Virus record (IMG/VR): IMGVR_UViG_3300047557_000144
Location: 1 to 25,891 of that record
DNA: 25,891 bases
From: a virus
Strand: one strand, 5' to 3'
Numbering within the stretch: position 1 is the first letter of the stretch; each line of letters opens with the position of its first letter. Shown one piece after another: positions 7,136 to 14,626 of this stretch. The translations under genes and the position numbers were made by a program. Under the pieces are notes generated by a model. It was not told the DNA's origin. It searched no databases and saw nothing but the letters and a program-made list of their open reading frames with translations.

Positions 7136-8803
7136 ATGGCTTTAGTTCTTAAAGACCGTGTAAAAGAAACTACAACCACGACTGGCACAGGCTCGTTTAG
7201 CCTTGCGGGGGCGGTTACTGGTTATGATTCGTTTGGTCAAATTGGGTCAGGAAACACCACCTATTACGCTGTTTATTTAGACGGTGGCTCAGAGTGGGAA
7301 GTGGGTATTGGTACTTACACCGCACCATCTACGCTATCTCGTGACACCATCTTAGCATCTAGTAACTCAGGCAATATCGTTACATTTAGTGCAGGGCAAA
7401 AGACGATTTGGTGTGATTACCCCGCAGGCAAGGCTGTATATACAGACGCTTCAGGCTCAATTAGCCAGACCATCGTTAATGTTTCAGGAATTACAGGCGA
7501 TATATCTACTCCCGATTCGATTACTTTTGATACAACAGCAGCCGAAGCTTCTGCTACCGCCAAGCTATTTTGGGATGACGGTGACGGTGTTTTGTCTAAC
7601 GGATTAAAGGGTGGCAATGTAACACTACAAGTCGGTACGCAACAATATGCACGGGTTTATAACGATAGCGGTACGACACTAACAAAAGGTCAGGTAGTTT
7701 ATATTTCAGGCTCACAAGGCAACCGTGTAGCCGTCAAATTGGCTAGGGCTGATGTAGAAGCCACATCATTTGGCACGATTGGCTTAGTCGCTGAAACCAT
7801 GACTAGCGGTGCAGAAGGTTTTATTATCGTATCGGGTGCTTTGTATAAATTAAACACTACAGGCTTAGTAGCTGGTGCTACGGTTTATTTATCACCTACG
7901 ACTGCGGGTGCGGTCACCACAACCAAGCCCCAAGCCCCTGACCAACTTGTAGTTATCGGTTGGGTTGAGCGGGTCGATAACATCGTAGGGTCTATTTATG
8001 TCAAGATTGATAACGGGTATGAATTAGACGAATTACATGATGTGCGGATTACAAGCCCCCAAAGCGGTAACTTATTAATTTATGACGCTACTACAACCCC
8101 AGTTGGTGTATGGAAGAACGCAAACCTAACAGACGGCACAGGCATCTCAATAACCGAAGGGGCGGGTTCAGTCACCATAGCGAATACTGGTGTTACCGCT
8201 CTCTCTGCTGGTACAGGCATATCCGTATCGGGTTCGACTGGTAATGTAACCGTAACCAACACCGCCCCCGACCAAACTGTAAGTCTAACGGGTGCGGGAA
8301 CTACATCCATTAGTGGTACTTACCCTAACTTTACAATTACCAGTAACGACCAATTTACAGGAACGGTTACAAGCGTTGCAGCTTTAACTTTAGGAACTAC
8401 AGGCACAGATTTAAGTTCTACGGTAGCAAACAGCACGACAACTCCTGTAATTACATTAAATGTACCAACTGCATCGGCTACTAATCGTGGTGCGTTAAGT
8501 TCTACGGATTGGACTACTTTTAACAATAAAGCCCCATCCGTAACTTATACAACCAACTATGTGCCTTATGGTCAAGGTACTACGACCCCAGCTTTATCGA
8601 TTGATTTTCAATACAACCCTACCCTTAAAAATCTCATTGCCCCACAAGTTAGGGCATCAAACGGGATTGTGGTTAATAGCAAAACCGTAGCTGCAAGCTT
8701 CACAATAGCAAGCGGGGATTCTGCTATGTCGGCAGGGCCAATTACCGTTAATTCAGGGGTAAGCGTCACCGTATCAAGTGGCTCTCGTTGGGTAGTTCTA
8801 TAA
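7136..8803 (+). CDS. Fibre-like virion protein, 555 aa
   Basis: N-terminal domain (about 1-105): DRVKETTTTTGTGSFSLAGA, then GNTTYYAVYLDGGSEWEVGIG and STLSRDTILASSNSG, a module found at the start of many phage fibre-like proteins. The middle (about 170-300) is a compact beta domain containing YARVYNDSGTTLTKGQVVYI. From about 320 there are repetitive strands (DGTGISITEGAGSVTIANTG, SAGTGISVSGSTG) and the fibre motif NRGALSSTDWTTFNNKAP. The last 34 residues end in SGSRWVVL, a tail shared with the fibre-like protein at 22001. AAAGGAT before the ATG is the ribosome site. A fibre-like gene between portal and scaffold is unusual; it may be a head fibre. Confidence 0.7.
   Translation: MALVLKDRVKETTTTTGTGSFSLAGAVTGYDSFGQIGSGNTTYYAVYLDGGSEWEVGIGTYTAPSTLSRDTILASSNSGNIVTFSAGQKTIWCDYPAGKAVYTDASGSISQTIVNVSGITGDISTPDSITFDTTAAEASATAKLFWDDGDGVLSNGLKGGNVTLQVGTQQYARVYNDSGTTLTKGQVVYISGSQGNRVAVKLARADVEATSFGTIGLVAETMTSGAEGFIIVSGALYKLNTTGLVAGATVYLSPTTAGAVTTTKPQAPDQLVVIGWVERVDNIVGSIYVKIDNGYELDELHDVRITSPQSGNLLIYDATTTPVGVWKNANLTDGTGISITEGAGSVTIANTGVTALSAGTGISVSGSTGNVTVTNTAPDQTVSLTGAGTTSISGTYPNFTITSNDQFTGTVTSVAALTLGTTGTDLSSTVANSTTTPVITLNVPTASATNRGALSSTDWTTFNNKAPSVTYTTNYVPYGQGTTTPALSIDFQYNPTLKNLIAPQVRASNGIVVNSKTVAASFTIASGDSAMSAGPITVNSGVSVTVSSGSRWVVL
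8699..8800 (+). repeat. C-terminal module copy 1 (shared with 22742-22843)
   Basis: The last 34 codons of the 555-residue fibre-like protein. They match the last 34 codons of the fibre-like protein ending at 22846 in 22 of 34 residues by hand count, including PIT-x-NSGV near the middle and the terminal SGSRWVVL. It probably forms a small beta cap or trimerisation tip. Confidence 0.7.
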
Positions 8804-8804
8804 A

Positions 8805-9599
8805 ATGCTAGGCTTTAACGCCTTTTCCGAACAGGCAATATCGGACATAAGCTTGCCCGTTATTACGGGTGTGCTTTACGCTACCGATAGCAATGACACC
8901 GCAAGCCTTACGGGTGAGGTATTAGTAACTGGTCAAATCAATACTACCGATGGCACAGACTTTGCATTATTAAGCGGTGAGAACCGTGTAGATGGTGTAT
9001 TAGATACCACCGATAGCCCTGATACCGACCAATTTACAGGGGCAGTAGCCGTAAGTGGCGTAATAAGTGCTACAGATGGCACAGACACCGCAAGCTTAAC
9101 TGGTGCGGTTCGTGTAACTGGAATCATTAACACAACAGACGGAACTGATACCGCCCTATTGCTTGGCACGACAGGCCCAAGTCCTGAACCACCATCGGGT
9201 ATTGATACCCATGACGGCATTACCCCTGCAGAAATTCGCAGAGCTAGAAACCTAGACCGCAAGATTCGGGAAAAACAATTAGCACTTTACAAAGCACAGC
9301 AAGAAGCTAAGAAACGCAGAAAACAACAGTTACGGGATGCTATTGACCCACCAAAAATTGTTGCAAAAGCAAAACAAAATAAATTACAATCTATTCAAGA
9401 GGTTAAGGCTGATATACCGTCAGTCGATACTACAGAACTAGAGCAGTCTATCGCCTACCTTGAGAACCAACGCAGTAAGTTACAACGGGCGGTAGAACTA
9501 AGAAAGCAACAGGCTTATATTCAAGCACAGTTAGCGATTCTTGAAGCCCAACGACAAGCTGAGTTGGATGACGAAGAATCAATACTGATGCTTTTATGA
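8805..9599 (+). CDS. Virion protein with 21-residue repeats and coiled coil
   Basis: A 264-residue protein in two halves. Residues 19-121 are five repeats with exactly 21-residue spacing: glycines at 22, 43, 64, 85 and 106, and TD-x-x-D motifs at 27, 48, 69, 90 and 111, consistent with a beta solenoid or stacked strands. After a proline-rich linker (TTGPSPEPPSG), residues 140-255 are a highly charged Lys/Arg/Gln/Glu helix, likely a coiled coil. It starts one base after the stop of the fibre-like gene with no good Shine-Dalgarno site, suggesting translational coupling and a partner role. Similar TD/TE repeat proteins are known from other phages with no assigned function. Confidence 0.65.
   Translation: MLGFNAFSEQAISDISLPVITGVLYATDSNDTASLTGEVLVTGQINTTDGTDFALLSGENRVDGVLDTTDSPDTDQFTGAVAVSGVISATDGTDTASLTGAVRVTGIINTTDGTDTALLLGTTGPSPEPPSGIDTHDGITPAEIRRARNLDRKIREKQLALYKAQQEAKKRRKQQLRDAIDPPKIVAKAKQNKLQSIQEVKADIPSVDTTELEQSIAYLENQRSKLQRAVELRKQQAYIQAQLAILEAQRQAELDDEESILMLL
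8859..9167 (+). repeat. Five tandem 63-bp coding repeats
   Basis: In-frame 21-codon repeats with consensus V-x-G-x-(I/L)-x-(T/A)-T-D-(G/S)-x-D-T-A-x-L-(T/S)-G. Spacing is exact with no insertions; the last unit is truncated before the proline-rich linker. Copies 4 and 5, and copies 1 and 4, are closest in sequence. Confidence 0.8.
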
Positions 9600-10489
9600 C
9601 ACCATATACGCAATATCAAAAAGGCGTTGATTTACTACACTTAGGTCATTACCAGTCAGGCTTTCGCCTGTATGAGTTTAGATGGCATCGGAAAACCCGT
9701 GAAGCTACGGGCGAACAATGGCAAAAATGGATAGAAGCTCCCAAATGGGATGGTGAAAGGCTTTACGGTAAACACATTACCGTTCAGATGGAACAAGGCT
9801 TTGGGGACATTATTCAGTTTGCTAGGTTCTTGCCCATGCTTAAGGCTTGGGGGGCTAAAGAAGTATCGGTGATGACCCACCGCTCTATGCTTCAGTTATT
9901 GGGACAAATGGATTGTATTGACACCCTATCTTGTATTAGAGATGAAGGCAGACCGCTAGAAGCCGATTATTGGGTAGGTAGCATGAGTTTGCCATTTTTC
10001 GCCCTACACGCCCCGCTTTATGTGCGTCAATCCTTTCCCATAAGTAAGGAAAAGATTGTTGGGTCGGAAGGCTATTTAAACTCTATTCCAAGCGGTATTG
10101 AACGCAAGGTAGGGGTGAATTGGCACGCAAGCGGTGGCCCTCTCCACTATGTCAAATCCATTGATGTCAATTTTTTGCGTGAAACCCTTGGTAGCGACTG
10201 TTATTCCTTAAACATCACCAATGACGATATTTTTGTGCCATTGCCACAAGACGGTTGGAAAGAGAACTTTTACCGTACCGCTTGCCACATGAAGTCGTTA
10301 AAAGCGGTGGTAGCCCCCGATACGGCTACGGCTCATCTTGCAGGTGCGTTAGGGGTCAAATGTTTTTTACTATTGCCTGACGATGAATACATTTGCTGGC
10401 GATGGAAACATGGGGTGTGGTATGACAGCATCGTACCGCTAAGAAAACAGGAGTGGCACAAACTCCCACATTTATTGGAGAAACTATGA
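9596..10489 (+). CDS. TPR/GT9-type glycosyltransferase
   Basis: A 297-residue protein resembling the fused TPR plus glycosyltransferase family 9 proteins of Proteobacteria. Residues 1-35 look like one TPR-like helical pair ending in YEFRW. PKWDGERLYGKHITV is followed by EQGFGDIIQFARFLPML (66-82), the glycine-rich GT-B N-terminal loop. The C-terminal nucleotide-sugar half has VVAPDTATAHLAGALGVKCF (from 238), then CWRW (267-270) and VWYDSIVPLRKQEW, all in the usual family order. It is shorter than bacterial homologues and keeps essentially one domain set. The donor and acceptor are unknown: candidates are host LPS, altered to block superinfection, or virion proteins. It overlaps both neighbours by 4 bases (ATGA), so it is expressed with the head genes. 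Confidence 0.75.
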   Translation: MTPYTQYQKGVDLLHLGHYQSGFRLYEFRWHRKTREATGEQWQKWIEAPKWDGERLYGKHITVQMEQGFGDIIQFARFLPMLKAWGAKEVSVMTHRSMLQLLGQMDCIDTLSCIRDEGRPLEADYWVGSMSLPFFALHAPLYVRQSFPISKEKIVGSEGYLNSIPSGIERKVGVNWHASGGPLHYVKSIDVNFLRETLGSDCYSLNITNDDIFVPLPQDGWKENFYRTACHMKSLKAVVAPDTATAHLAGALGVKCFLLLPDDEYICWRWKHGVWYDSIVPLRKQEWHKLPHLLEKL

Positions 10490-10860
10490 TTTGCCCTAAT
10501 TGTGGCTGGTCAGATACCAAGCATATTGAAGTCAAGACCGATAAAGAAAAATACTTAGATTTTTGGGGATATAAACTAGGAACGCCCGAAGCGGAAGAAG
10601 CTTGGCGGCAAAAGCAAGAAATGACCGCCAAAGAAGCCCCAATGGTCATGTCAGACATTGAAGGCTATGTATCTCAAATTGATGGCACTTGGATTAAATC
10701 CCGTAGTCACCACAGAGAACACCTTAAACAACACAGAATGATTGAATTAGGCAACGATGTACCTTTGCAACATAAGCCTGTTGAATTAAGTCGTAAAGAG
10801 CAAGAATCCCGTAAACGCAAGATTGCCGAACTTGCTTACGCCAAACTAAACTATCGTTAA
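10486..10860 (+). CDS. Conserved head-region protein with CPNC motif
   Basis: Start chosen at ATG 10486, which overlaps the previous TGA and has GGAG at 10476-10479; a further upstream in-frame start would extend deep into the glycosyltransferase gene. The 124-residue protein begins MICPNCGW, a half zinc ribbon with only one CxxC. The central block MSDIEGYVSQIDGTWIKSRS, then HHREHLKQHRMIELGND, is the hallmark of a small protein encoded immediately before scaffolding genes in many short-tailed phages. The function is not established. The last residues are basic and helical. Confidence 0.7.
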   Translation: MICPNCGWSDTKHIEVKTDKEKYLDFWGYKLGTPEAEEAWRQKQEMTAKEAPMVMSDIEGYVSQIDGTWIKSRSHHREHLKQHRMIELGNDVPLQHKPVELSRKEQESRKRKIAELAYAKLNYR

Positions 10861-10869
10861 GGAGCAAAC

Positions 10870-11964
10870 ATGGCAGACCGCAGAGAGATGTTGGAAGCAG
10901 CTTTATCAGAAGCATTAGAACCTCAAGATGAGGGTAAACCCGTAGATACAGAACCACAAGAGGAAGTCCATGCGGAAAGTGAAGTCGAAGTTTCTAAAGA
11001 CGAACCAGTACGGGATGAAAAAGGTCGCTTTGTCGCAAAAGATGAAACGCCAACAGAGGAAGCAAGCCCTGAGAATATTGCAGATGATGAGGTTGAAGCC
11101 GAACAGCCCGAAGAACAGCCTACGGTTGACGATATACCAAAGCCTACAACTTGGAAGAAAGACTTATTACCTTTATGGGATAAGATAGCTAAAGGCGAAA
11201 CACTCACACCTGAAGAAAGTAGAAAACATCTTGAATACCTTAACCAACGAGAAAACGAATTTAAAAAAGGCGTTAGCGTATATAAAGCGGAAGCGGAGCG
11301 AGCAAAGGCTCTTGAAGAAGCGATTAATCCATTTATACCTGAACTCCAATCACAAGGAATCTCTCCAGCGGCATGGATAAATAATCTTGGTCGGGCACAC
11401 ATGGTTTTGACCCGTGCCCCATACGAACAAAAAGTGCAAATGTTTCATAGACTTGCACAAGATTATGGAGTAAACTTAAATGCAGTAGCTCAACCAACTG
11501 GTGAACAAGCACCGCAAGATGCTTACACTCAACAGTTAATGCAACAACTTTATCAAGTTAATCAAGAGGTTAGCACGATAAAGTCAAGGTTTGAGCAAGA
11601 AGAACAACAACGCTTGGCTAGTGAAATCGAGCGTGTAAGAAGTAACAAAGAGCGGTTTCCGCACTTTGACATGGTTAGGGAAGAAATGGCTCAACTACTT
11701 GAGCTAGGTAAAGCACCCGACCTTGAAACGGCTTATGCCAAAGCTGTGCGACTGAACGATGAAGTTTGGGCATTGGAACAGGAAAAACTCCTGAACGATG
11801 CGAAAAAACAAGCATCTAGGTCACAGCAAGTAGCTAGAGCTAAAGCAACGGCTGTTAGCCCGAAATCCGTTACTCCTAACGGTGTTCAAGCGAAAGTCGA
11901 TGCAAAGGACAGGCGTTCAATGCTAATGGCTCAATTAGCCGAAGCAGAGAACGGTAGGCTTTAA
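10870..11964 (+). CDS. Scaffolding protein (putative)
   Basis: A 364-residue protein directly before the major capsid gene. Residues 1-95 are extremely acidic and low complexity (runs of E, D, P, V) with one GRFVAKDE break. The middle is helical, and about 205-260 (QQLYQVNQEVSTIKSRFEQE) is predicted coiled coil. The C-terminal 50 residues are basic (KKQASRSQQVARAKATAVSP), matching the capsid-binding tail of scaffolds. No protease domain is visible, so internal cleavage would need another enzyme; exit of intact scaffold, as in P22, is possible. The start is fixed by AAGGAG at 10859-10864. Composition and position give the call, not a specific motif. Confidence 0.8.
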   Translation: MADRREMLEAALSEALEPQDEGKPVDTEPQEEVHAESEVEVSKDEPVRDEKGRFVAKDETPTEEASPENIADDEVEAEQPEEQPTVDDIPKPTTWKKDLLPLWDKIAKGETLTPEESRKHLEYLNQRENEFKKGVSVYKAEAERAKALEEAINPFIPELQSQGISPAAWINNLGRAHMVLTRAPYEQKVQMFHRLAQDYGVNLNAVAQPTGEQAPQDAYTQQLMQQLYQVNQEVSTIKSRFEQEEQQRLASEIERVRSNKERFPHFDMVREEMAQLLELGKAPDLETAYAKAVRLNDEVWALEQEKLLNDAKKQASRSQQVARAKATAVSPKSVTPNGVQAKVDAKDRRSMLMAQLAEAENGRL

Positions 11965-11987
11965 CTTAATTTAACAAAGGAAATATC

Positions 11988-12962
11988 ATGGCATTTGCTA
12001 ATTCAGCAATCACCGATATTATCGCTACTACCATTCAAAGTCGTAGCGGTGAGCTCGCTGATAACCTAACAGCTAACAATGCAATCTTACAAAGATTGAA
12101 CTCTAAGGGCAATGTACGCCCATTCTCGGGTGGTAATGTGATTTTGGAAGAAATCATGTACAACGACCCCAACACCAACAACGCTAATTCTTATAGCGGT
12201 TACGAAGTATTGAACATTGCTCCTGATAGCCCAATTTCTGCGGCTCAGTACAAGATTGCTCAATACGCTGCTGCTGTAACAATGAGCGGTTTGGAAATGC
12301 TCCAAAACTCCAGCAAAGAAGCAATTATTGACCTTTTAGATGGTCGTATGCAAGTTTCTGAAGCTCGTCTTTTGAACCGCATTTCTAGCGACCTTTATGG
12401 TGACGGTACTGGTAACGGTGGTAAGAACATTGACGGTCTAGCTGCCGCAATTTCTACTTCTCCAACCACAGGTACTTACGGTGGTATTAACCGTGCAAAC
12501 TGGTCTTTCTGGCAGAACCAAGTAACTACTGGTCTTTCTTCTACCAATACTTTGGCAAAGATGACCGAAGCCGCTATCAAGCAGGTTCGTGGTACTGACA
12601 AGGCTGACCTTTACATTGCTGGTAACACCGCATATCAGTATTTCGTAGGTGCATTGCAAGCAATTCAGCGTATTACTACCGAAGAAAGCGGTGCGGCTGG
12701 TTTCGCATCTCTCAAGTTCTACGGTGGCGGTACATCTGCTGATGTTGTACTTGGTGGTGGTGTAGGTAATCAACAGAACCCTAACTATATGTATTTGTTG
12801 AATACCAACTACATTTTCTTCCGCCCACACAAAGAGCGTAATTTCGTGCCTATCGGTGGTGAGCGTCAAGCCATCAACCAAGACGCTATCGTTAAGCTCT
12901 ACGGTTGGGCTGGAAACCTAACTACCAGCAACGCTCAGTTGCAAGGTATTTTGACCACCTAA
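11988..12962 (+). CDS. Major capsid protein
   Basis: A 324-residue protein of the expected size and place (after scaffold, before a small head protein). The stretch MAFANSAITDIIATTIQSRS, then LADNLTANNAILQRLNSKGN, GGNVILEEIMYNDPN, SGYEVLNIAP and AVTMSGLEMLQNSSKEAIID, matches the capsid family of podoviruses with an HK97-type fold. Codon choice differs from neighbouring genes: glycine is nearly always GGT, arginine nearly always CGT/CGC, and AAC, TAC and TTC are common, as expected for a very highly expressed protein. AAAGGAAAT before the ATG is a good ribosome site, repeated before the next gene. A terminator follows the two-gene head set. Confidence 0.92.
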   Translation: MAFANSAITDIIATTIQSRSGELADNLTANNAILQRLNSKGNVRPFSGGNVILEEIMYNDPNTNNANSYSGYEVLNIAPDSPISAAQYKIAQYAAAVTMSGLEMLQNSSKEAIIDLLDGRMQVSEARLLNRISSDLYGDGTGNGGKNIDGLAAAISTSPTTGTYGGINRANWSFWQNQVTTGLSSTNTLAKMTEAAIKQVRGTDKADLYIAGNTAYQYFVGALQAIQRITTEESGAAGFASLKFYGGGTSADVVLGGGVGNQQNPNYMYLLNTNYIFFRPHKERNFVPIGGERQAINQDAIVKLYGWAGNLTTSNAQLQGILTT

Positions 12963-12981
12963 TTTGTAAAGGAAATTAATC

Positions 12982-13290
12982 ATGGCTTATTCAGTTCTGC
13001 CCATTTCGGGCGTTGATTTAAACGGTACGACCAAAATTAGCTTTGACTACACTAACGGTTCTACTGCTGTTTCTATCCCAAGCTTCGGCCCTCTCGGTGC
13101 TGAAACTTTTGGTAGCGATGGCTTGCGTTATGTGTTTGCTAAAGCTGGTGGTGCGATTGCCGCTAATGCAACCGATGTAACCGTTAATGCTTCTACCTTT
13201 GCCGCTACTAGCGGTGGTGGTACTTACATTGCTCCTGCCGTTTCGATGGTTTCGGGCGAGTATGGCTGGTTTGGTAAAGCAAGCGTTTAA
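12982..13290 (+). CDS. Small head protein, possible capsid decoration
   Basis: A 102-residue protein rich in Gly, Ala, Ser and Thr, with predicted beta strands and no visible catalytic motif. It starts 20 bases after the capsid stop, with the same AAAGGAAATTA ribosome site as the capsid gene and similar codon preference (GGT, GCT, ACC). That suggests high copy number, as for a decoration or cement protein. It is the last gene before the terminator at 13311. The identity is inferred from position and expression signals; I do not recognise the family with certainty. Confidence 0.6.
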   Translation: MAYSVLPISGVDLNGTTKISFDYTNGSTAVSIPSFGPLGAETFGSDGLRYVFAKAGGAIAANATDVTVNASTFAATSGGGTYIAPAVSMVSGEYGWFGKASV

Positions 13291-13310
13291 CCAAAAATTG
13301 TAGTAAAAAC

Positions 13311-13349
13311 AAGGGGCTATCTCGTATGGGGTAGCTCCTTTTTTCTTTT
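13311..13349 (+). terminator. Rho-independent terminator after the capsid genes
   Basis: A 13-bp hairpin: the left arm 13311-13323 (AAGGGGCTATCTC) pairs with 13328-13340 (GGGGTAGCTCCTT), using ten Watson-Crick and three G-U pairs around a GTAT tetraloop. It is followed by TTTTCTTTT (13341-13349). The 93-base gap between the small head gene and the next gene contains nothing else except the downstream ribosome site TAAGGAG at 13371-13377. Confidence 0.85.
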
Positions 13350-13383
13350 AACCGTAGTACCTTAACCACTTAAGGAGTTTTAA

Positions 13384-14028
13384 ATGATTGATAGCGATAC
13401 CCAAGACGCAGATTCTCGTTTGGCAGTTAAGTTTTATAAGCGAGCCGTCAAACTAGAACATGAATCTAACGAAGCTGGCAGACCCATATTCAAGGACTTT
13501 GATTTTGTCCGAATTATGATTGCAGGCGATAATTTGACCGAAATTGACACCTACGCACAGGAACACCATAAACAACGGTTTCCAAAGCAATGGCTTCAAT
13601 ATCAAGCTACACAAGAATCTAATAGCGAGATTATTGGTACGCCCGTAGAACAATGGCCTTTAATTAGCCAATCTCAAGCCCAAGAATTACGGGGTGTAAA
13701 GTTTATGACCGTAGAATCGATTGCTAACGCTTCTGACCTACAGTTACAACGAATTGGCATGATTGCGGGTATGTCACCCCATTCGTTTAGGGATAAAGCT
13801 AGAACATTCCTTAATTTAGCCGAAGAAACCGCAGAAGCCACCAAGCGAGCAGAAGAAATTAACGCTTTGAAGCAAGAACTTGCCAAAAAAGACGAGGAAA
13901 ATGCTCGTATAAAAGCAGAAACAGACCAAAAATTGGCTGTTATGCAAGAGCAGATGGCAGCTTTATTGGAAGCGGTTACTGAAAAGAAAACTAGAACTCG
14001 CAAGCCAAAAGCTGAACAAACGGCTTAA
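13384..14028 (+). CDS. Head-tail region protein with helix-hairpin-helix-like segment and coiled coil
   Basis: A 214-residue protein. Residues 84-145 hold a pattern common in podoviral proteins next to capsid genes: GTPVEQWPLISQSQAQELRG, then FMTVESIANASDLQLQRIG and RDKARTFLNLAEE. This resembles a helix-hairpin-helix segment, although DNA binding is not established. From about 148 to 200 it is a coiled coil of charged helix (EEINALKQELAKKDEENARI), ending in a basic tail KKTRTRKPKAEQTA. It begins after the terminator with its own TAAGGAG site. Its stop overlaps the stop of the opposing endonuclease gene (shared TTAA). The role in the virion or in assembly is unassigned. Confidence 0.6.
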   Translation: MIDSDTQDADSRLAVKFYKRAVKLEHESNEAGRPIFKDFDFVRIMIAGDNLTEIDTYAQEHHKQRFPKQWLQYQATQESNSEIIGTPVEQWPLISQSQAQELRGVKFMTVESIANASDLQLQRIGMIAGMSPHSFRDKARTFLNLAEETAEATKRAEEINALKQELAKKDEENARIKAETDQKLAVMQEQMAALLEAVTEKKTRTRKPKAEQTA

Positions 14029-14513
14029 TTGTGCCTAGCAAACTTGCCGTGATATTTGTTACGGGCTTCTGTGGCAACTAACTCGGCAAGTTCTAAATCA
14101 CAAAAATAACCAAAATGTAAAACTTTTTTGTCATATCTTATTTGGACTTGCCATTTGCCTGTTCTTTTGTAAAGACTTACATTTTTTATTTTGTTTTTTG
14201 GCTTTGTGTTGTAATTATTTTCAGAAGCAGTTGCTGCCCTCAAGTTTTCAATTCTATTGTCGTATTTGTTGCCATTTATATGGTCAATTATTTTAGGCAT
14301 AAAGCCGTGAAACATCATATAAATAAGCCTGTGGGCTAAGTGTTTTTGGCGGTTAATTGTTATACGAACATAAGGTCTTGAATAATCTACATGACCTGCA
14401 ATACCACCTTTATTTACGCATTTTTTTGATATTTTCCAATAAAGCACCCCGTCTTTATAATTAAAAAAATTATGTAAATCTGTTTGTGTTAGGGTAAAAT
14501 TGGATTCAGACAT
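14025..14513 (-). CDS. HNH homing endonuclease with AP2 DNA-binding domain
   Basis: The only confident minus-strand gene: 162 residues. HNH nuclease core at about 58-100: HLAHRLIYMMFHG, then IIDHINGNKYDNRIENLRAA with D77-H78, N86 and N90, and N99 in TASENNYN. These are the metal-binding and catalytic positions of the HNH_3 type. Residues 109-160 (KNVSLYKRTGKWQVQIRY, FGYFCDLELAELVATEARN) are an AP2/ERF-like domain, a standard DNA-binding partner of homing HNH enzymes. AGGAG lies 7 bases before its ATG. It is free-standing between structural genes and convergent with the gene to its left. It should cut a cognate phage lacking the insertion and spread by repair. Confidence 0.9.
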   Translation of the reverse strand: MSESNFTLTQTDLHNFFNYKDGVLYWKISKKCVNKGGIAGHVDYSRPYVRITINRQKHLAHRLIYMMFHGFMPKIIDHINGNKYDNRIENLRAATASENNYNTKPKNKIKNVSLYKRTGKWQVQIRYDKKVLHFGYFCDLELAELVATEARNKYHGKFARHN

Positions 14514-14545
14514 GGCAACTCCTATAAGTTGTTGTGTTTAGGGGC

Positions 14546-14568
14546 TAGGGCAAGCTCAAATTGCCCTA
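14546..14568. other. Perfect 8-bp inverted repeat in leader of the HNH gene
   Basis: TAGGGCAA (14546-14553) pairs perfectly with TTGCCCTA (14561-14568) around a 7-base loop. No T-run follows on either strand, so it is not a standard terminator. On the minus strand it lies between the proposed promoter and the ribosome site of the endonuclease gene. Confidence 0.45.
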
Positions 14569-14578
14569 AGTTCCGATA

Positions 14579-14605
14579 ATTATACCCCAACTACTTGGGT
14601 GTAAA
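14579..14605 (-). promoter_or_regulatory. Probable sigma70 promoter for the HNH gene
   Basis: Read on the minus strand: -35-like TTTACA (complement of 14600-14605), a 15-base spacer, and a perfect TATAAT -10 (complement of 14579-14584), about 65 bases before the endonuclease ATG. The spacer is shorter than the 17-base optimum, so strength is uncertain. I found no comparable + strand promoter in the same gap. Confidence 0.4.
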
Positions 14606-14626
14606 CCACAGTAAAAAAGGATAATT

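Noticed and set aside
8859-9167. Evenly spaced repeats considered as a CRISPR array
   Set aside because: The repeats are in-frame protein repeats with no conserved repeat/unique spacer alternation.
8933-9262. 109-residue minus-strand open frame with repeats
   Set aside because: Its repeats only reflect the 63-bp coding repeats on the + strand.
10923-11402. 159-residue minus-strand open frame
   Set aside because: It lies fully antisense to the acidic part of the scaffolding gene; the Ser-rich product is the mirror of GAA/GAT-rich codons and has no ribosome site or recognisable motif.
12438-12881. 147-residue minus-strand open frame
   Set aside because: Antisense to the major capsid gene; it arises from that gene's biased codons and shows no family features.
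14586-14599. Small CCCAA/TTGGG inverted repeat as a terminator
   Set aside because: Only a 5-bp stem with no T-run on either strand; it falls within the spacer of the proposed minus-strand promoter.
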